Assembly: GCA_964639205.1 (NCBI GenBank)
Contig: CAZXCG010000003.1
Span: 8,830 to 72,829, forward strand
DNA length: 64,000 nt
Origin: CAZXCG01 sp964639205
Lineage (GTDB): Bacteria; Bacillota; Clostridia; Oscillospirales; Acutalibacteraceae
Direction: 5' to 3'
In this document: positions 16,835-24,518 of the stretch, piece by piece
Layout of the letters: every line of letters begins with the position of its first letter
Position numbering within the stretch: position 1 is the stretch's first letter
Notes under the pieces: model-generated
Told to the model about the DNA's origin: nothing
The model's database searches: none
What the model saw: only the letters and a program-made list of their open reading frames with translations
Made by a program: the position numbers and the translations under genes

Positions 16835-18193
16835 ATGGAATGGATAAAATCTGCGGTTGTTTATAATATTTACCCGCTCGGGTTCAGCGGGGCTCCTCTT
16901 GAAAACGACGGAATTAAAAGCTGCCGGTTAGATAAAATATATGACTGGATACCGCACCTTAAAGAGCTGCAAGTCAATGCAATCGTATTTAATCCTGTTT
17001 TTGAAAGCTCGCGTCACGGCTACGATACACGTGATTATTTTAATATTGACAGAAGGCTCGGCGACAATGCTTCTTTTAAAAAAATATGTGATACATTATC
17101 CGAAAACGGTATACGCGTTATTTTGGACGGTGTGTTTAATCACGTCGGACGTGATTTTTGGGCGTTCAGGGATGTTCGTGAAAAGGGCTCCTCTTCCCCA
17201 TACTGTTCTTGGTTTCATAATCTTAATTTTTCGGGTTCAAGTCCATACGGGGATCCGTTTTGGTATGAGGGTTGGTCCGGAAATTATGACCTTGTAAAGC
17301 TCAATTTACGCAACGAAGATGTAATAATTCACCTGCTTTCCGCCGTTGAATTTTGGATTAAAGAATTCGGAATAAGCGGCTTGCGCATTGATGCAGCCGA
17401 CTGCATTGAGTTTGACTTCTTTAGACGATTAAAGAATAAATGCCGAGAATTAAAGCCGGATTTCTGGCTTTACGGTGAAATTATTCACGGAGATTACAAC
17501 CGCTGGGCAAATCCCGAAATGCTGGATTCCGTAACAAATTACGAATGCTACAAGGGTATTTACTCATCTCATAATGATAAAAACTATTTTGAAATTGCTC
17601 ATTCACTGCAAAGACAATTTTCAAAGGGAGGCATATATAAAAACATATATACATTTAACTTTGTCGATAACCACGACGTCAACAGAATAGCAAGCACGCT
17701 TCGCAACAAAAGGCATTTAAAAAATGTACATACCATTCTTTACACAATGCCGGGAGTTCCGTCATTATATTATGGCAGCGAGTGGGGCATCCGGGGAACA
17801 CGCACGCGAGAAAGCGACGTCGCTTTGCGCCCCTCATTAAATATAAGCTCAATTACAGACGCCGACGACGCATTAAACGCTTATCTGTGCAAGTTGGGTA
17901 AGATACGCAGACAGCTTGAAGCGCTTGCAGTGGGCGATTTTGAAAATATTACTATACGTAACGAACAGCTTGTTTACAAGCGTGCCACAGCGCAGCAAAA
18001 GGTTTATATTATGCTTAATCTTTCAGAAGAAGAAAGCTGTATTGATTTTCGCGTCAACGGAAGCGGAGTACTTACCGACGTTCTTAACGACAACGAAGTT
18101 TTCGAAGCGAACGGCACGGTTAATCTGCCCGTTGCTCCCTGCTCCTCACGTATTCTTGTTCTTAATAGCGGAGGCTTTAAGCTTGACATTTAA
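16835..18193 (+). CDS. GH13 alpha-amylase family glycosidase, cytoplasmic
   Basis: A 452-aa alpha-glucan-active (beta/alpha)8 barrel enzyme. The four GH13 regions are visible: DGVFNHVG, GLRIDAAD (nucleophile Asp), YGEIIH (acid/base Glu) and FVDNHDVNR (stabilising Asp). N-terminus VYNIYPLGFSG and the WIPHLKELQVNAIVFNPVF strand are typical of small maltogenic/neopullulanase-like members. There is no signal peptide, so the substrate is an imported maltodextrin or internal glycogen. ACGGAGG precedes the ATG. No sugar transporter adjoins it, and the exact specificity is not predictable. Confidence 0.92.
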   Translation: MEWIKSAVVYNIYPLGFSGAPLENDGIKSCRLDKIYDWIPHLKELQVNAIVFNPVFESSRHGYDTRDYFNIDRRLGDNASFKKICDTLSENGIRVILDGVFNHVGRDFWAFRDVREKGSSSPYCSWFHNLNFSGSSPYGDPFWYEGWSGNYDLVKLNLRNEDVIIHLLSAVEFWIKEFGISGLRIDAADCIEFDFFRRLKNKCRELKPDFWLYGEIIHGDYNRWANPEMLDSVTNYECYKGIYSSHNDKNYFEIAHSLQRQFSKGGIYKNIYTFNFVDNHDVNRIASTLRNKRHLKNVHTILYTMPGVPSLYYGSEWGIRGTRTRESDVALRPSLNISSITDADDALNAYLCKLGKIRRQLEALAVGDFENITIRNEQLVYKRATAQQKVYIMLNLSEEESCIDFRVNGSGVLTDVLNDNEVFEANGTVNLPVAPCSSRILVLNSGGFKLDI

Positions 18194-18214
18194 ATGGTCA
18201 GAGCTGAATTTAAA

Positions 18215-18252
18215 AATAAAACGGAGTCTATTCCCATAGGCTCCGTTTTATT
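18215..18252. terminator. Bidirectional terminator between convergent genes
   Basis: AATAAAACGGAGTCTAT (18215-18231), TCCC loop, ATAGGCTCCGTTTTATT (18236-18252), one G-T pair. T-rich tails lie on both sides, so it can end the amylase transcript and that of the acidic membrane protein. Confidence 0.85.
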
Positions 18253-18281
18253 CATTTTTTAATTTGCTGCGTCAGGTGGTA

Positions 18282-18313
18282 GGCGCTGAACATCTTTGCC
18301 TAAGTTATAGTAT
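18282..18313 (+). repeat. Short trace of dispersed structured repeat
   Basis: GAACATCTTTGCCTAAGTTATA matches the last part of the 5' half of the repeat (compare 22948-22968 and 55515-55540, opposite strand); written here as GAACATCTTTGCC then TAAGTTATA. Nothing else of the family is visible between this and the neighbouring terminator. Confidence 0.45.
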
Positions 18314-18322
18314 AAGCTACTT

Positions 18323-19321
18323 TTATTCTGAAACACTTATATATTCAACGTCCTCAATGACCAAATTGCCGTCGTCGTTGATATAAAACTCAGCTTCGCT
18401 TGATACTTCCGAATCGGTAAAATAAGTGAAAGTAATCGTTCCGTCGTTTACAGTATATATGCCGTCTATATGTATTCCCATATCTTCATATTGCATATCA
18501 AAAGCGATAGTTCCGTCTGAATTTAAGGTATAAGTCACCCCCTGAGCTTCACTGTACCACTTGCCTATTACTTCTTCGTCCGCGGTAAAATCCGCAGACG
18601 GCGTAAGACCTGCATCCTCCATAGGGGCCTCTACAAACAGCAGAGAATCATCGCCTGAAGAAATTGTAAGCTCACGTGTGGAAAAGGCGTTGCCGTCAAT
18701 GGTTATATCGAATTCTCCGGACAAAACGTATGGGATGGAAACGCTGAGCGTTGAAGCGCCGTCGGAGGTTTCAACGAAATAAGGTCCGTAATAAGAATAG
18801 GTGCCTATAACGCACTTGGCTACTCCGTCTTTTTCAAAGACCAAATATGAAACTGCGGAGTCATTTTCTTCGGCATACTCCAATTCCTCGGACAAAGCCC
18901 ATACGCCCTCAACAGATGAAGTGAAAAATATTTTATATACTCCGAAAACAATCAGGGCAGCCAATAAAATGCTCGCCGCTGTAATGATTGAGGTATAGAA
19001 AACGGTCTTTTTTTTAGGCTTTTGTTCCGGTTCGGTTTTGATGTCCTTGAACTCGTCTTCAATATTTTCGTCCGGTTCTGTTTTTTCCGCAGACAGCTCG
19101 GAATCTTCTGTCTGTAAAATATCGGTGTTTGAATCTGCCGCTTCGCTTATATCGCTGTCGGTAATGTCACTTTCGGCGTTTAATTCGGATTTACTGTCAG
19201 AATTGCATGGAACGGACATTTCACCTGCAGCATTATCGGCGGGAGCTTCAGGCTCATATGCGTCTGCATTAAGTCGTTCCTCATTGCTTTCGATACCTTC
19301 CGATTTTTTGTTTTCATCCAT
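18323..19321 (-). CDS. Acidic single-pass membrane protein with lipocalin-like extracellular region, unknown function
   Basis: Not assigned to a named gene. It is 332 aa from the ATG at 19321, with GGAGG ten bases upstream; the TTG nine bases earlier is too close to that site. Residues 1-105 are strongly acidic and low complexity (Glu/Asp/Ser/Ala), then KKK, one membrane helix (about 110-135), then two beta-rich repeats. The second (VIGKWYSEAQGVTYTLNSD onward) resembles small lipocalin-like/DUF5640-type extracellular domains. Orientation should be acidic tail inside, beta domains outside. It is monocistronic, with its own promoter and terminator. Confidence 0.75.
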   Translation of the reverse strand: MDENKKSEGIESNEERLNADAYEPEAPADNAAGEMSVPCNSDSKSELNAESDITDSDISEAADSNTDILQTEDSELSAEKTEPDENIEDEFKDIKTEPEQKPKKKTVFYTSIITAASILLAALIVFGVYKIFFTSSVEGVWALSEELEYAEENDSAVSYLVFEKDGVAKCVIGTYSYYGPYFVETSDGASTLSVSIPYVLSGEFDITIDGNAFSTRELTISSGDDSLLFVEAPMEDAGLTPSADFTADEEVIGKWYSEAQGVTYTLNSDGTIAFDMQYEDMGIHIDGIYTVNDGTITFTYFTDSEVSSEAEFYINDDGNLVIEDVEYISVSE

Positions 19322-19353
19322 TGGGCGCAAGCCTCCTTAAATCTTTGTATATC

Positions 19354-19382
19354 ATAATACAATATTTTGCAATATAAATCAA
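19354..19382 (-). promoter_or_regulatory. Promoter for the acidic membrane protein
   Basis: Reading leftwards: TTGATT (19382-19377), 17 bp, TATTAT (19359-19354); start point about 30 bases before the ATG. Confidence 0.65.
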
Positions 19383-19426
19383 CCGTTATTTGTGACAGAA
19401 AAATGAATTATTTTAAATAAGCAAAA

Positions 19427-19450
19427 AACGGCAGACAGAAGTCCGCCGTT
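19427..19450 (-). terminator. groESL terminator
   Basis: On the - strand: AACGGCGGAC, TTCT loop, GTCTGCCGTT, then TTTTGC. A 10-bp stem with one G-U pair, 29 bases after the groEL stop. Confidence 0.85.
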
Positions 19451-19479
19451 TTTAAAGTAAAATCAATTTTTGCCGCAGA

Positions 19480-21108
19480 TTAATACATACCGCCCATATC
19501 AGGTGATGCTGCAGGAGCTGCGGGCGCGGGTTCCTTTATATCCGTTACCAACGATTCTGTTGTAAGAACCATTGCCGCAACTGAGGAAGCGTTCTGTAAA
19601 GCGCTTCTTGTAACCTTTGTGGGGTCAACTATACCGGCAGCTAACATATCTGTATATTCGCCTGTGAGCACATTGAAGCCGTATCCAATCTTGTTTGACT
19701 TCTTAATATTTTCTACTATAACCGAGCTTTCAAGACCGGCATTAGCGGCAATCTGACGCAAAGGCGCCTCCAAAGAACGCAGAACAATTTGCATACCGGT
19801 TTTTTCGTCGCCCTGCGCGCCTTCAATAAGCTTTTCAACAGCAGGGATTGCGTTGATGGGGGCTATTCCGCCGCCGGCAACTATACCCTCTTCAACGGCA
19901 GCCTTTGTTGCTGCAAGAGCGTCTTCAATTCTGAGCTTCTTTTCTTTCATTTCGATTTCGGTAGCAGCGCCAACTTTAATTACCGCAACTCCTCCGGCCA
20001 GTTTTGCGAGCCTTTCCTGAAGTTTTTCTCTGTCGAAATCGGAGGTTGTGGTTTCAATTTGGGCGCGGATCTGAGCAATTCTGCCTTTAATTGCACTTGA
20101 ATCGCCGGCTCCGTCAACTATGATAGTATTTTCCTTTTCTACCTTAATTTGACGCGCGCGTCCGAGTTGGTCGATAGTAGCGTCCTTGAGTTCAAGACCA
20201 AGGTCGGAAGTTATTACAGTACCGCCGGTTAAGATTGCAATATCCTGAAGCATTTCCTTCCTTCTGTCACCGAATCCGGGAGCCTTTACCGCAACACAGG
20301 TAAAGGTGCCGCGCAGCTTGTTGAGTACAAGTGTTGTGAGAGCTTCTCCCTCTACGTCCTCTGCAATGATAAGGAGCTTTCTGCCGCCTTGAACAATTTG
20401 CTCAAGCAAAGGAAGAATTTCCTGAGTATTTGAGATCTTTTTGTCGGTAATAAGGATGAGCGCGTCATCAAGCTCGGCAACCATTTTATCGTTATCAGTT
20501 ACCATATAAGGTGCAATATAACCGCGGTCGAACATCATACCTTCAACAACCTCACTGTATGTTTCGGCTGTCTTTGATTCTTCAACGGTAATAACGCCGT
20601 CTGTCGTTACCTTTTCCATAGCCTCGGCAATAAGATTGCCGATAGCGGCATCGCTGGAAGAAACTGTCGCAACTCTTGCAATATCTTCTGTTCCGTCAAC
20701 CTTTTTGCTGTTTTCCGATATTGCTTTAACCGCCTCGTTTACGGCAGCCTGAATACCGTTTTTAAGCTGCATGGGGTTTGCTCCGGCGGTTACGTTTTTC
20801 ATTCCCTCGTGAATAAGCGACTGAGCAAACAAAGTAGCCGTTGTTGTACCGTCGCCGGCTATATCATTGGTTTTAATGGAGACCTCTTTGACCAGCTGTG
20901 CGCCCATATTTTCAAAAGCGTCTTCAAGCTCGATTTCCTTTGCTATCGTTACGCCGTCGTTGGTAATAAGCGGAGCGCCGAACTTTTTATCAAGAACAAC
21001 ATTTCTACCCTTAGGTCCAAGTGTAATTTTAACAGTATCGGCAAGCTTGTCAACGCCATTCATTAAAGCTTTTCTTGCCTCTTCACCGTAAGCGATTTGT
21101 TTTGCCAT
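19480..21108 (-). CDS. groL: 60-kDa chaperonin GroEL
   Basis: ATP-driven folding chamber subunit working with GroES. It is 542 aa, full length. Landmarks: KIAYGEEARKALMNGVDKLA-type start, GPKGRNVVLDKKFG, the NDGVTIAKEIELED loop, GDGTTTATLFAQSL (ATP site), AGGVAVIKVGAATE and VVAGGG-type VEEGIVAGGGIAPINAIP. The C-terminus ends in DMGGMY, the usual Gly/Met-rich tail shortened to a single repeat. It is the second gene of groES-groEL, 52 bases behind groES, with AGGAGG before the ATG. It is heat-inducible through CIRCE. Confidence 0.98.
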   Translation of the reverse strand: MAKQIAYGEEARKALMNGVDKLADTVKITLGPKGRNVVLDKKFGAPLITNDGVTIAKEIELEDAFENMGAQLVKEVSIKTNDIAGDGTTTATLFAQSLIHEGMKNVTAGANPMQLKNGIQAAVNEAVKAISENSKKVDGTEDIARVATVSSSDAAIGNLIAEAMEKVTTDGVITVEESKTAETYSEVVEGMMFDRGYIAPYMVTDNDKMVAELDDALILITDKKISNTQEILPLLEQIVQGGRKLLIIAEDVEGEALTTLVLNKLRGTFTCVAVKAPGFGDRRKEMLQDIAILTGGTVITSDLGLELKDATIDQLGRARQIKVEKENTIIVDGAGDSSAIKGRIAQIRAQIETTTSDFDREKLQERLAKLAGGVAVIKVGAATEIEMKEKKLRIEDALAATKAAVEEGIVAGGGIAPINAIPAVEKLIEGAQGDEKTGMQIVLRSLEAPLRQIAANAGLESSVIVENIKKSNKIGYGFNVLTGEYTDMLAAGIVDPTKVTRSALQNASSVAAMVLTTESLVTDIKEPAPAAPAASPDMGGMY

Positions 21109-21160
21109 AATAAAATCCTCCTGACAAATTATAAAATTTTATAATATTAAGTTAGCACTG

Positions 21161-21445
21161 TTATTCGACAATTGCTAAAATATCCGACTGGCGAACTATT
21201 GTATAATCTTCGCCGTCAATTTTTACTTCAGTGCCGGCGTACTTATTGGTAATAACCTTTTCGCCTTCTTTTACAAACATCGCCACTTCCTTCCCTTCCA
21301 CAAGTCCTCCGGGACCGACGGCGACAATTGTGGCAAACTGCGGCTTTTCCTGTGCGGCAGTGGATAAAACAATACCGCTGGCAGTGGTTTGCTCAGCCTG
21401 TTCAATCTTTAAGACAACTTTGTCAAGTAATGGTTTAATTTTCAT
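21161..21445 (-). CDS. groS: 10-kDa co-chaperonin GroES
   Basis: Heptameric lid of the GroEL chamber. It is 94 aa from the ATG at 21445 (GGAGG upstream); an in-frame extension upstream is not homologous. Conserved KPLLDKVVLKIEQAEQTTASGIVLS, with the mobile loop, and the late KYAGTEVKIDGEDYTIVRQSDILAIVE are seen. It is the first gene of the operon, directly behind CIRCE and the promoter. Confidence 0.97.
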   Translation of the reverse strand: MKIKPLLDKVVLKIEQAEQTTASGIVLSTAAQEKPQFATIVAVGPGGLVEGKEVAMFVKEGEKVITNKYAGTEVKIDGEDYTIVRQSDILAIVE

Positions 21446-21476
21446 TGCATATTCCTCCCTGAATATATTTAAAATT

Positions 21477-21511
21477 ATAGTTAGCACTCTCTTTGCTTGA
21501 GTGCTAACTAT
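21477..21511 (-). promoter_or_regulatory. CIRCE element (HrcA operator)
   Basis: TTAGCACTC (21481-21489), nine bases, GAGTGCTAA (21499-21507), identical to the CIRCE consensus; pairing extends four more bases on each side (ATAG/CTAT). It lies between the promoter and groES, so HrcA would repress groESL until heat stress. hrcA is not in the window. Confidence 0.97.
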
Positions 21512-21540
21512 ATTGTAACGCATTTATTGTAAAAAATCAA
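21512..21540 (-). promoter_or_regulatory. groESL promoter
   Basis: Reading leftwards: TTGATT (21540-21535), 17 bp, TACAAT (21517-21512), abutting CIRCE, which begins at the predicted start point. Confidence 0.85.
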
Positions 21541-21596
21541 GCCTTTTTTTGGCAATTTTAAAAATTCACCTATTTTTCATAATTAAGGTTTTCAAA

Positions 21597-22622
21597 TTAA
21601 TTTCCCATTGCATACAGCAACATTATTCCGCTTGGTCTGCAATCTATTTCGGAAGCGGTAACCCAATTAAAGCACAGCTCGCATTCGGTAGTATAAGCAA
21701 CCGGAACCGCGGAAGGATTTTTACCGTTGACTATAATATCAAGAAGCATCACAGCCGCTTTTTCTCCGAGGCTGTTATAATCGATTATGTAGGTTGCAAG
21801 ACACCCGTCCCATACCATTGCTTCGGTTCCGCCTATAACCGGGATTTTTCTTTCATTAAAAAAGTCGCATATCTGTTCGAGATTATTTGCTATTTCAGTA
21901 TCGTCCGGTAAGTAAACGGCTTCGTTATTTTCACTTGCCTTTTCAAGTACGCTTTCAAGCTTGGCAAAATCCGAAACAGGATATTCGTTGAGAGTAAGCG
22001 AGAGTTCTTCTGCCTGATATTTTGCAATATTTAACTGTATAATTGAATTTTCGTTGTTTTCGTCGTAAATAAAAGCCACCGTTCGACATGAAGGATACAG
22101 CCTGCAAATAAGGTTTATTTGCTCAAAACAAGGCGTATAATCCGATACTCCGGTCATAATTCCGCCCGGCTCGGAATTGCTGGCAACCAAGCCGTCCGCC
22201 TCAGGATCTGTTACTCCCGCAAAAACGACCGGTATATTTGTCCCGGTTTCATACATCAGCAGGGACGCCTGCTCGTCTATTGTAAGTATTGCGTCGCAAT
22301 CGCTGTCTGCAAGCTTTAGGGCGTAGGCTTTTGCTTTGTCGTCGCTTTCAATAGAGCATAAATACATATATTCTATATTTACGCTTTCTTCCTGCGCCAA
22401 TTCGTCACACGTTCCGATAAAGCTGTTGTAGATGTCCTCGCTTTTTCTGCTGTTGTCTGTTCTCAAAATACCTATCTTAATTTCAATATTATCATTATTT
22501 TCTGCCGATTGATCCGTTTTATTCTTTTCATCATAATAAAAGAAAAGCGAAAAAGGAACTATAATTACAAGCAAAAGCGCAAATAAAGGTATGAACCACT
22601 TTCTGATATTCTCTCTGTTCAT
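21597..22622 (-). CDS. Orphan ABC transporter substrate-binding protein (PF04392-like)
   Basis: A 341-aa extracellular binding protein of the ABC_sub_bind group, periplasmic-binding fold type I. An N-terminal basic segment and one hydrophobic helix (about residues 10-30, no lipobox Cys) suggest a membrane-anchored rather than lipid-anchored protein. The mature part has the two-lobe pattern KIGILRTDNSRKSEDIYNSF, NIPVVFAGVTDPEADGLV, GGIMTGVSDY and RTVAFIYDENNENS. Members are linked to tryptophan/tyrosine uptake or remain unassigned. No permease or ATPase is adjacent, unlike the usual three-gene operon. Its ligand cannot be predicted. Confidence 0.85.
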   Translation of the reverse strand: MNRENIRKWFIPLFALLLVIIVPFSLFFYYDEKNKTDQSAENNDNIEIKIGILRTDNSRKSEDIYNSFIGTCDELAQEESVNIEYMYLCSIESDDKAKAYALKLADSDCDAILTIDEQASLLMYETGTNIPVVFAGVTDPEADGLVASNSEPGGIMTGVSDYTPCFEQINLICRLYPSCRTVAFIYDENNENSIIQLNIAKYQAEELSLTLNEYPVSDFAKLESVLEKASENNEAVYLPDDTEIANNLEQICDFFNERKIPVIGGTEAMVWDGCLATYIIDYNSLGEKAAVMLLDIIVNGKNPSAVPVAYTTECELCFNWVTASEIDCRPSGIMLLYAMGN

Positions 22623-22753
22623 AATAAAACCGCATTTCTATTTTATTTAATTCAAATCTAATCGCCGAATCAGATTTAATTTAATCTTAGCGCCGCCGTT
22701 GCTTAAACGTATTTTATCATATATCAAAGCCATCATCAAGTAAAAAACGGATA

Positions 22754-22769
22754 GTGCAAATATTTGCAC
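22754..22769. promoter_or_regulatory. Perfect 16-bp palindrome, possible operator
   Basis: GTGCAAATATTTGCAC, self-complementary, 26 bases upstream of the -35 box of the promoter at 22796. The stretch 22623-22753 shows no gene; it holds the upstream region of the - strand binding-protein gene without a convincing promoter. Confidence 0.5.
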
Positions 22770-22795
22770 GGCAAATTAACTGATTAAGATTTAGC

Positions 22796-22824
22796 TTGAC
22801 AAATTTCAAATAATTATATACCAT
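22796..22824 (+). promoter_or_regulatory. Promoter upstream of repeat-leader and DHFR-like gene
   Basis: TTGACA (22796-22801), 17 bp, TACCAT (22819-22824). The -10 is only fair. Start point would be near 22831, placing the whole repeat copy in the 5' leader. Confidence 0.5.
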
Positions 22825-22825
22825 T

Positions 22826-22970
22826 TTCAATAAGGGGCTTTGTCCCGTCATTTAACGTGGCAAAGGGTAGCGACGGTTGCCTGAGGAATCAGTGGGAATT
22901 GCATCCTCGCCGATTCCCAAAATGGAATCCGCCGCCTTAGAGGCGGGGCATCTTTGCTTAAGTTATATTA
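22826..22970 (+). repeat. Dispersed structured repeat, 5' half (copy R1)
   Basis: About 145 bp matching the - strand copy at 55515-55663 by eye over its whole length. Hairpins: GGGGC-TTT-GTCCC; GGAATC..GATTCC around 22886-22917; CCGCC-TTAGA-GGCGG. A long-range pairing GGCAAAG/CTTTGCT encloses the last two. It ends at the ribosome site of the next gene. Confidence 0.8.
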
Positions 22971-22982
22971 GGAGGAGTGCAT

Positions 22983-23393
22983 ATGAATGTAATTGTATGT
23001 CTTGATGACAATAACGGAATGCTGTTTAACAATCGCAGACTCAGCAGAGATAAAAATATTTTTTGCGATATTAAAAGACTTGCCGGCGACGGAAGAATTT
23101 ATGCAAACAGCTTTTCTTTTTTGCTTTTAAAGGAGTATAACATAAATGCACTGATTGACGATAATTTTCTTTACATTGCAGGAGAGGATGATTATTGTTT
23201 TGTGGAAAACTGCGGTCTGCGAACATTTGCCGATAAAATAAATCAATTTGTTACATATAGATGGAACAGAAGCTATCCTTCGGATTTTAAGCTTGATTTA
23301 CAGCTATCGGATTCTATATGGAAGCTTAAAAGCGTCGATGAATTTAAAGGCTTTTCGCATGAAAAAATAACAAGGGAGATATTTATTAAATGA
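22983..23393 (+). CDS. DHFR-like small protein, function unknown
   Basis: A 136-aa protein from the ATG at 22983, seven bases after GGAGG; the GTG at 22977 overlaps the ribosome site. The N-terminus NVIVCLDDNNGMLFNNRRLS resembles the start of dihydrofolate reductase/RibD-type folds (first strand and M20-like loop), but the protein is shorter than DHFR and the usual substrate Asp/Glu and NADPH-binding glycine motif are not recognisable. It may be a degenerate or repurposed relative. Stop and start overlap the nuclease gene by ATGA, so the two are translationally coupled. Confidence 0.6.
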   Translation: MNVIVCLDDNNGMLFNNRRLSRDKNIFCDIKRLAGDGRIYANSFSFLLLKEYNINALIDDNFLYIAGEDDYCFVENCGLRTFADKINQFVTYRWNRSYPSDFKLDLQLSDSIWKLKSVDEFKGFSHEKITREIFIK

Positions 23394-24268
23394 AAAATAA
23401 AAAAAGCTTTGCCGCAGCAGTTTTATTTCCGTTACTGCTTTGTATTTCATTATCCGCGTGTTCGTTTGATGGATTTGTCAGCGGAAGCGGCGACGCATAT
23501 ATATCGCTTGAAAATATTCCGGAATACAGCGGTAATCCTTATGTTGCCGTCAACGGCAACACACCTTTTTTTGATGACTCGGAGCTTGTCGCGCAGTCAT
23601 TTGAAAAATATAGCGAGCTTGATTATTTGGGCAGATGCGGCGCCGCATATGCATGTATTGGACAGGATATAATGCCGGATGAAGACAGGGGCAGTATCGG
23701 ACAAATAAAACCCTCGGGCTGGCAAACCGTAAAATACGATATTGTAGACGGAAAATACTTATATAACAGATGTCATCTTATAGGCTTTCAGCTTTCGGGC
23801 GAGAATGCCAATGAAAAAAATCTGATAACCGGAACACGGTATATGAATGTTGAAGGAATGCTGCCTTTTGAAAATATGGTTGCCGACTATGTAAAGGAAA
23901 CCGATAATCACGTGCTTTACCGTGTTACGCCGATTTTTAAAGACGACAATCTCCTTGCCGACGGAGTGCTTATGGAGGCGCAATCGGTTGAAGACAATGG
24001 CGCTGAAATATGCTTTAATGTTTTCGTTTACAATGTTCAACCGGGAATAGTCATAGATTATACAAACGGAGAAAGCCGGCTCGAAAGCGGCGCAGAAAGT
24101 ACTTATGCCGATTCGGAATACATATTAAATACAAGTACGTTTAAATTTCACGATGTTTCCTGTCCTCTTGCTCAAAATATTAAAGAGAGCAACAAAGAAA
24201 CCTTTTACGGCAGCCGTGAAACGCTGATTGAAGAAGGCTATACCCCATGCGGGAAATGCAGTCCGTGA
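23390..24268 (+). CDS. Surface DNA/RNA non-specific endonuclease with C-terminal Ada-like zinc motif
   Basis: A 292-aa predicted lipoprotein nuclease: signal peptide with lipobox LSACS (Cys near residue 24), then a beta-beta-alpha-metal (NUC/EndA-like) domain. The catalytic region reads YNRCHLIGFQLSGENAN, where the His is retained from the DRGH motif, followed by NLITGTRYMNVEGM with the metal-binding Asn. The final 45 residues (FHDVSC...GYTPCGKC) look like a small Ada-type zinc-binding module. Attached outside the membrane, it could degrade DNA or process DNA during uptake; no competence genes adjoin it. Confidence 0.88.
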   Translation: MKNKKSFAAAVLFPLLLCISLSACSFDGFVSGSGDAYISLENIPEYSGNPYVAVNGNTPFFDDSELVAQSFEKYSELDYLGRCGAAYACIGQDIMPDEDRGSIGQIKPSGWQTVKYDIVDGKYLYNRCHLIGFQLSGENANEKNLITGTRYMNVEGMLPFENMVADYVKETDNHVLYRVTPIFKDDNLLADGVLMEAQSVEDNGAEICFNVFVYNVQPGIVIDYTNGESRLESGAESTYADSEYILNTSTFKFHDVSCPLAQNIKESNKETFYGSRETLIEEGYTPCGKCSP

Positions 24269-24370
24269 TATTTTTACCTATGAAACATAACTTCGCATAT
24301 CCACTTAAAAACAGTCGTTTTTGTTTCAGCAGGGAGTTAAAACCCACGCTGAAAGCCCGAGCAGCTGACG

Positions 24371-24443
24371 CTGTTTGCATACGCTGCAATTTATCGAGAG
24401 CTTTGTTTCAAGCAGGCTTGGCGAAGTTGTCGCTCCGATTTAA
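24371..24443 (+). repeat. Dispersed structured repeat, 3' half (copy R5)
   Basis: CTGTTTGCATACGCTGCAAT, then GAGAGCTTTGTTTCAAGC and GTCGCTCCGATTTAAA align in order with the - strand sequence 55515-55420 (CTGTCTGCAACGGCTGCAAT, GTAAGTTTTGTTTCGGGC, CGCTCCGACGTAAA). The 24269-24370 stretch before it holds no gene; its 5' half is GC-rich but poorly alignable. Confidence 0.7.
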
Positions 24444-24450
24444 AAAGCTG

Positions 24451-24473
24451 ACCGGAGATCAAAAATCTCCGGT
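24451..24473. terminator. Terminator between convergent nuclease and gatD genes
   Basis: ACCGGAGAT, CAAAA loop, ATCTCCGGT, then TAAATTTTTG on the + strand; on the - strand the tail is CAGCTTTTTAAA, so it may serve both directions. Confidence 0.8.
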
Positions 24474-24518
24474 TAAATTTTTGTCAAGCTGTCGGTTTTT
24501 TATGACAACCATATTATT

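Noticed and set aside
21128..21160. 18-bp palindrome ATTATAAAATTTTATAAT and a TTAGCACT half-site between groES and groEL
   Set aside because: The palindrome is simple AT sequence, and the half-site has no partner at CIRCE spacing, so a second HrcA site is not supported.
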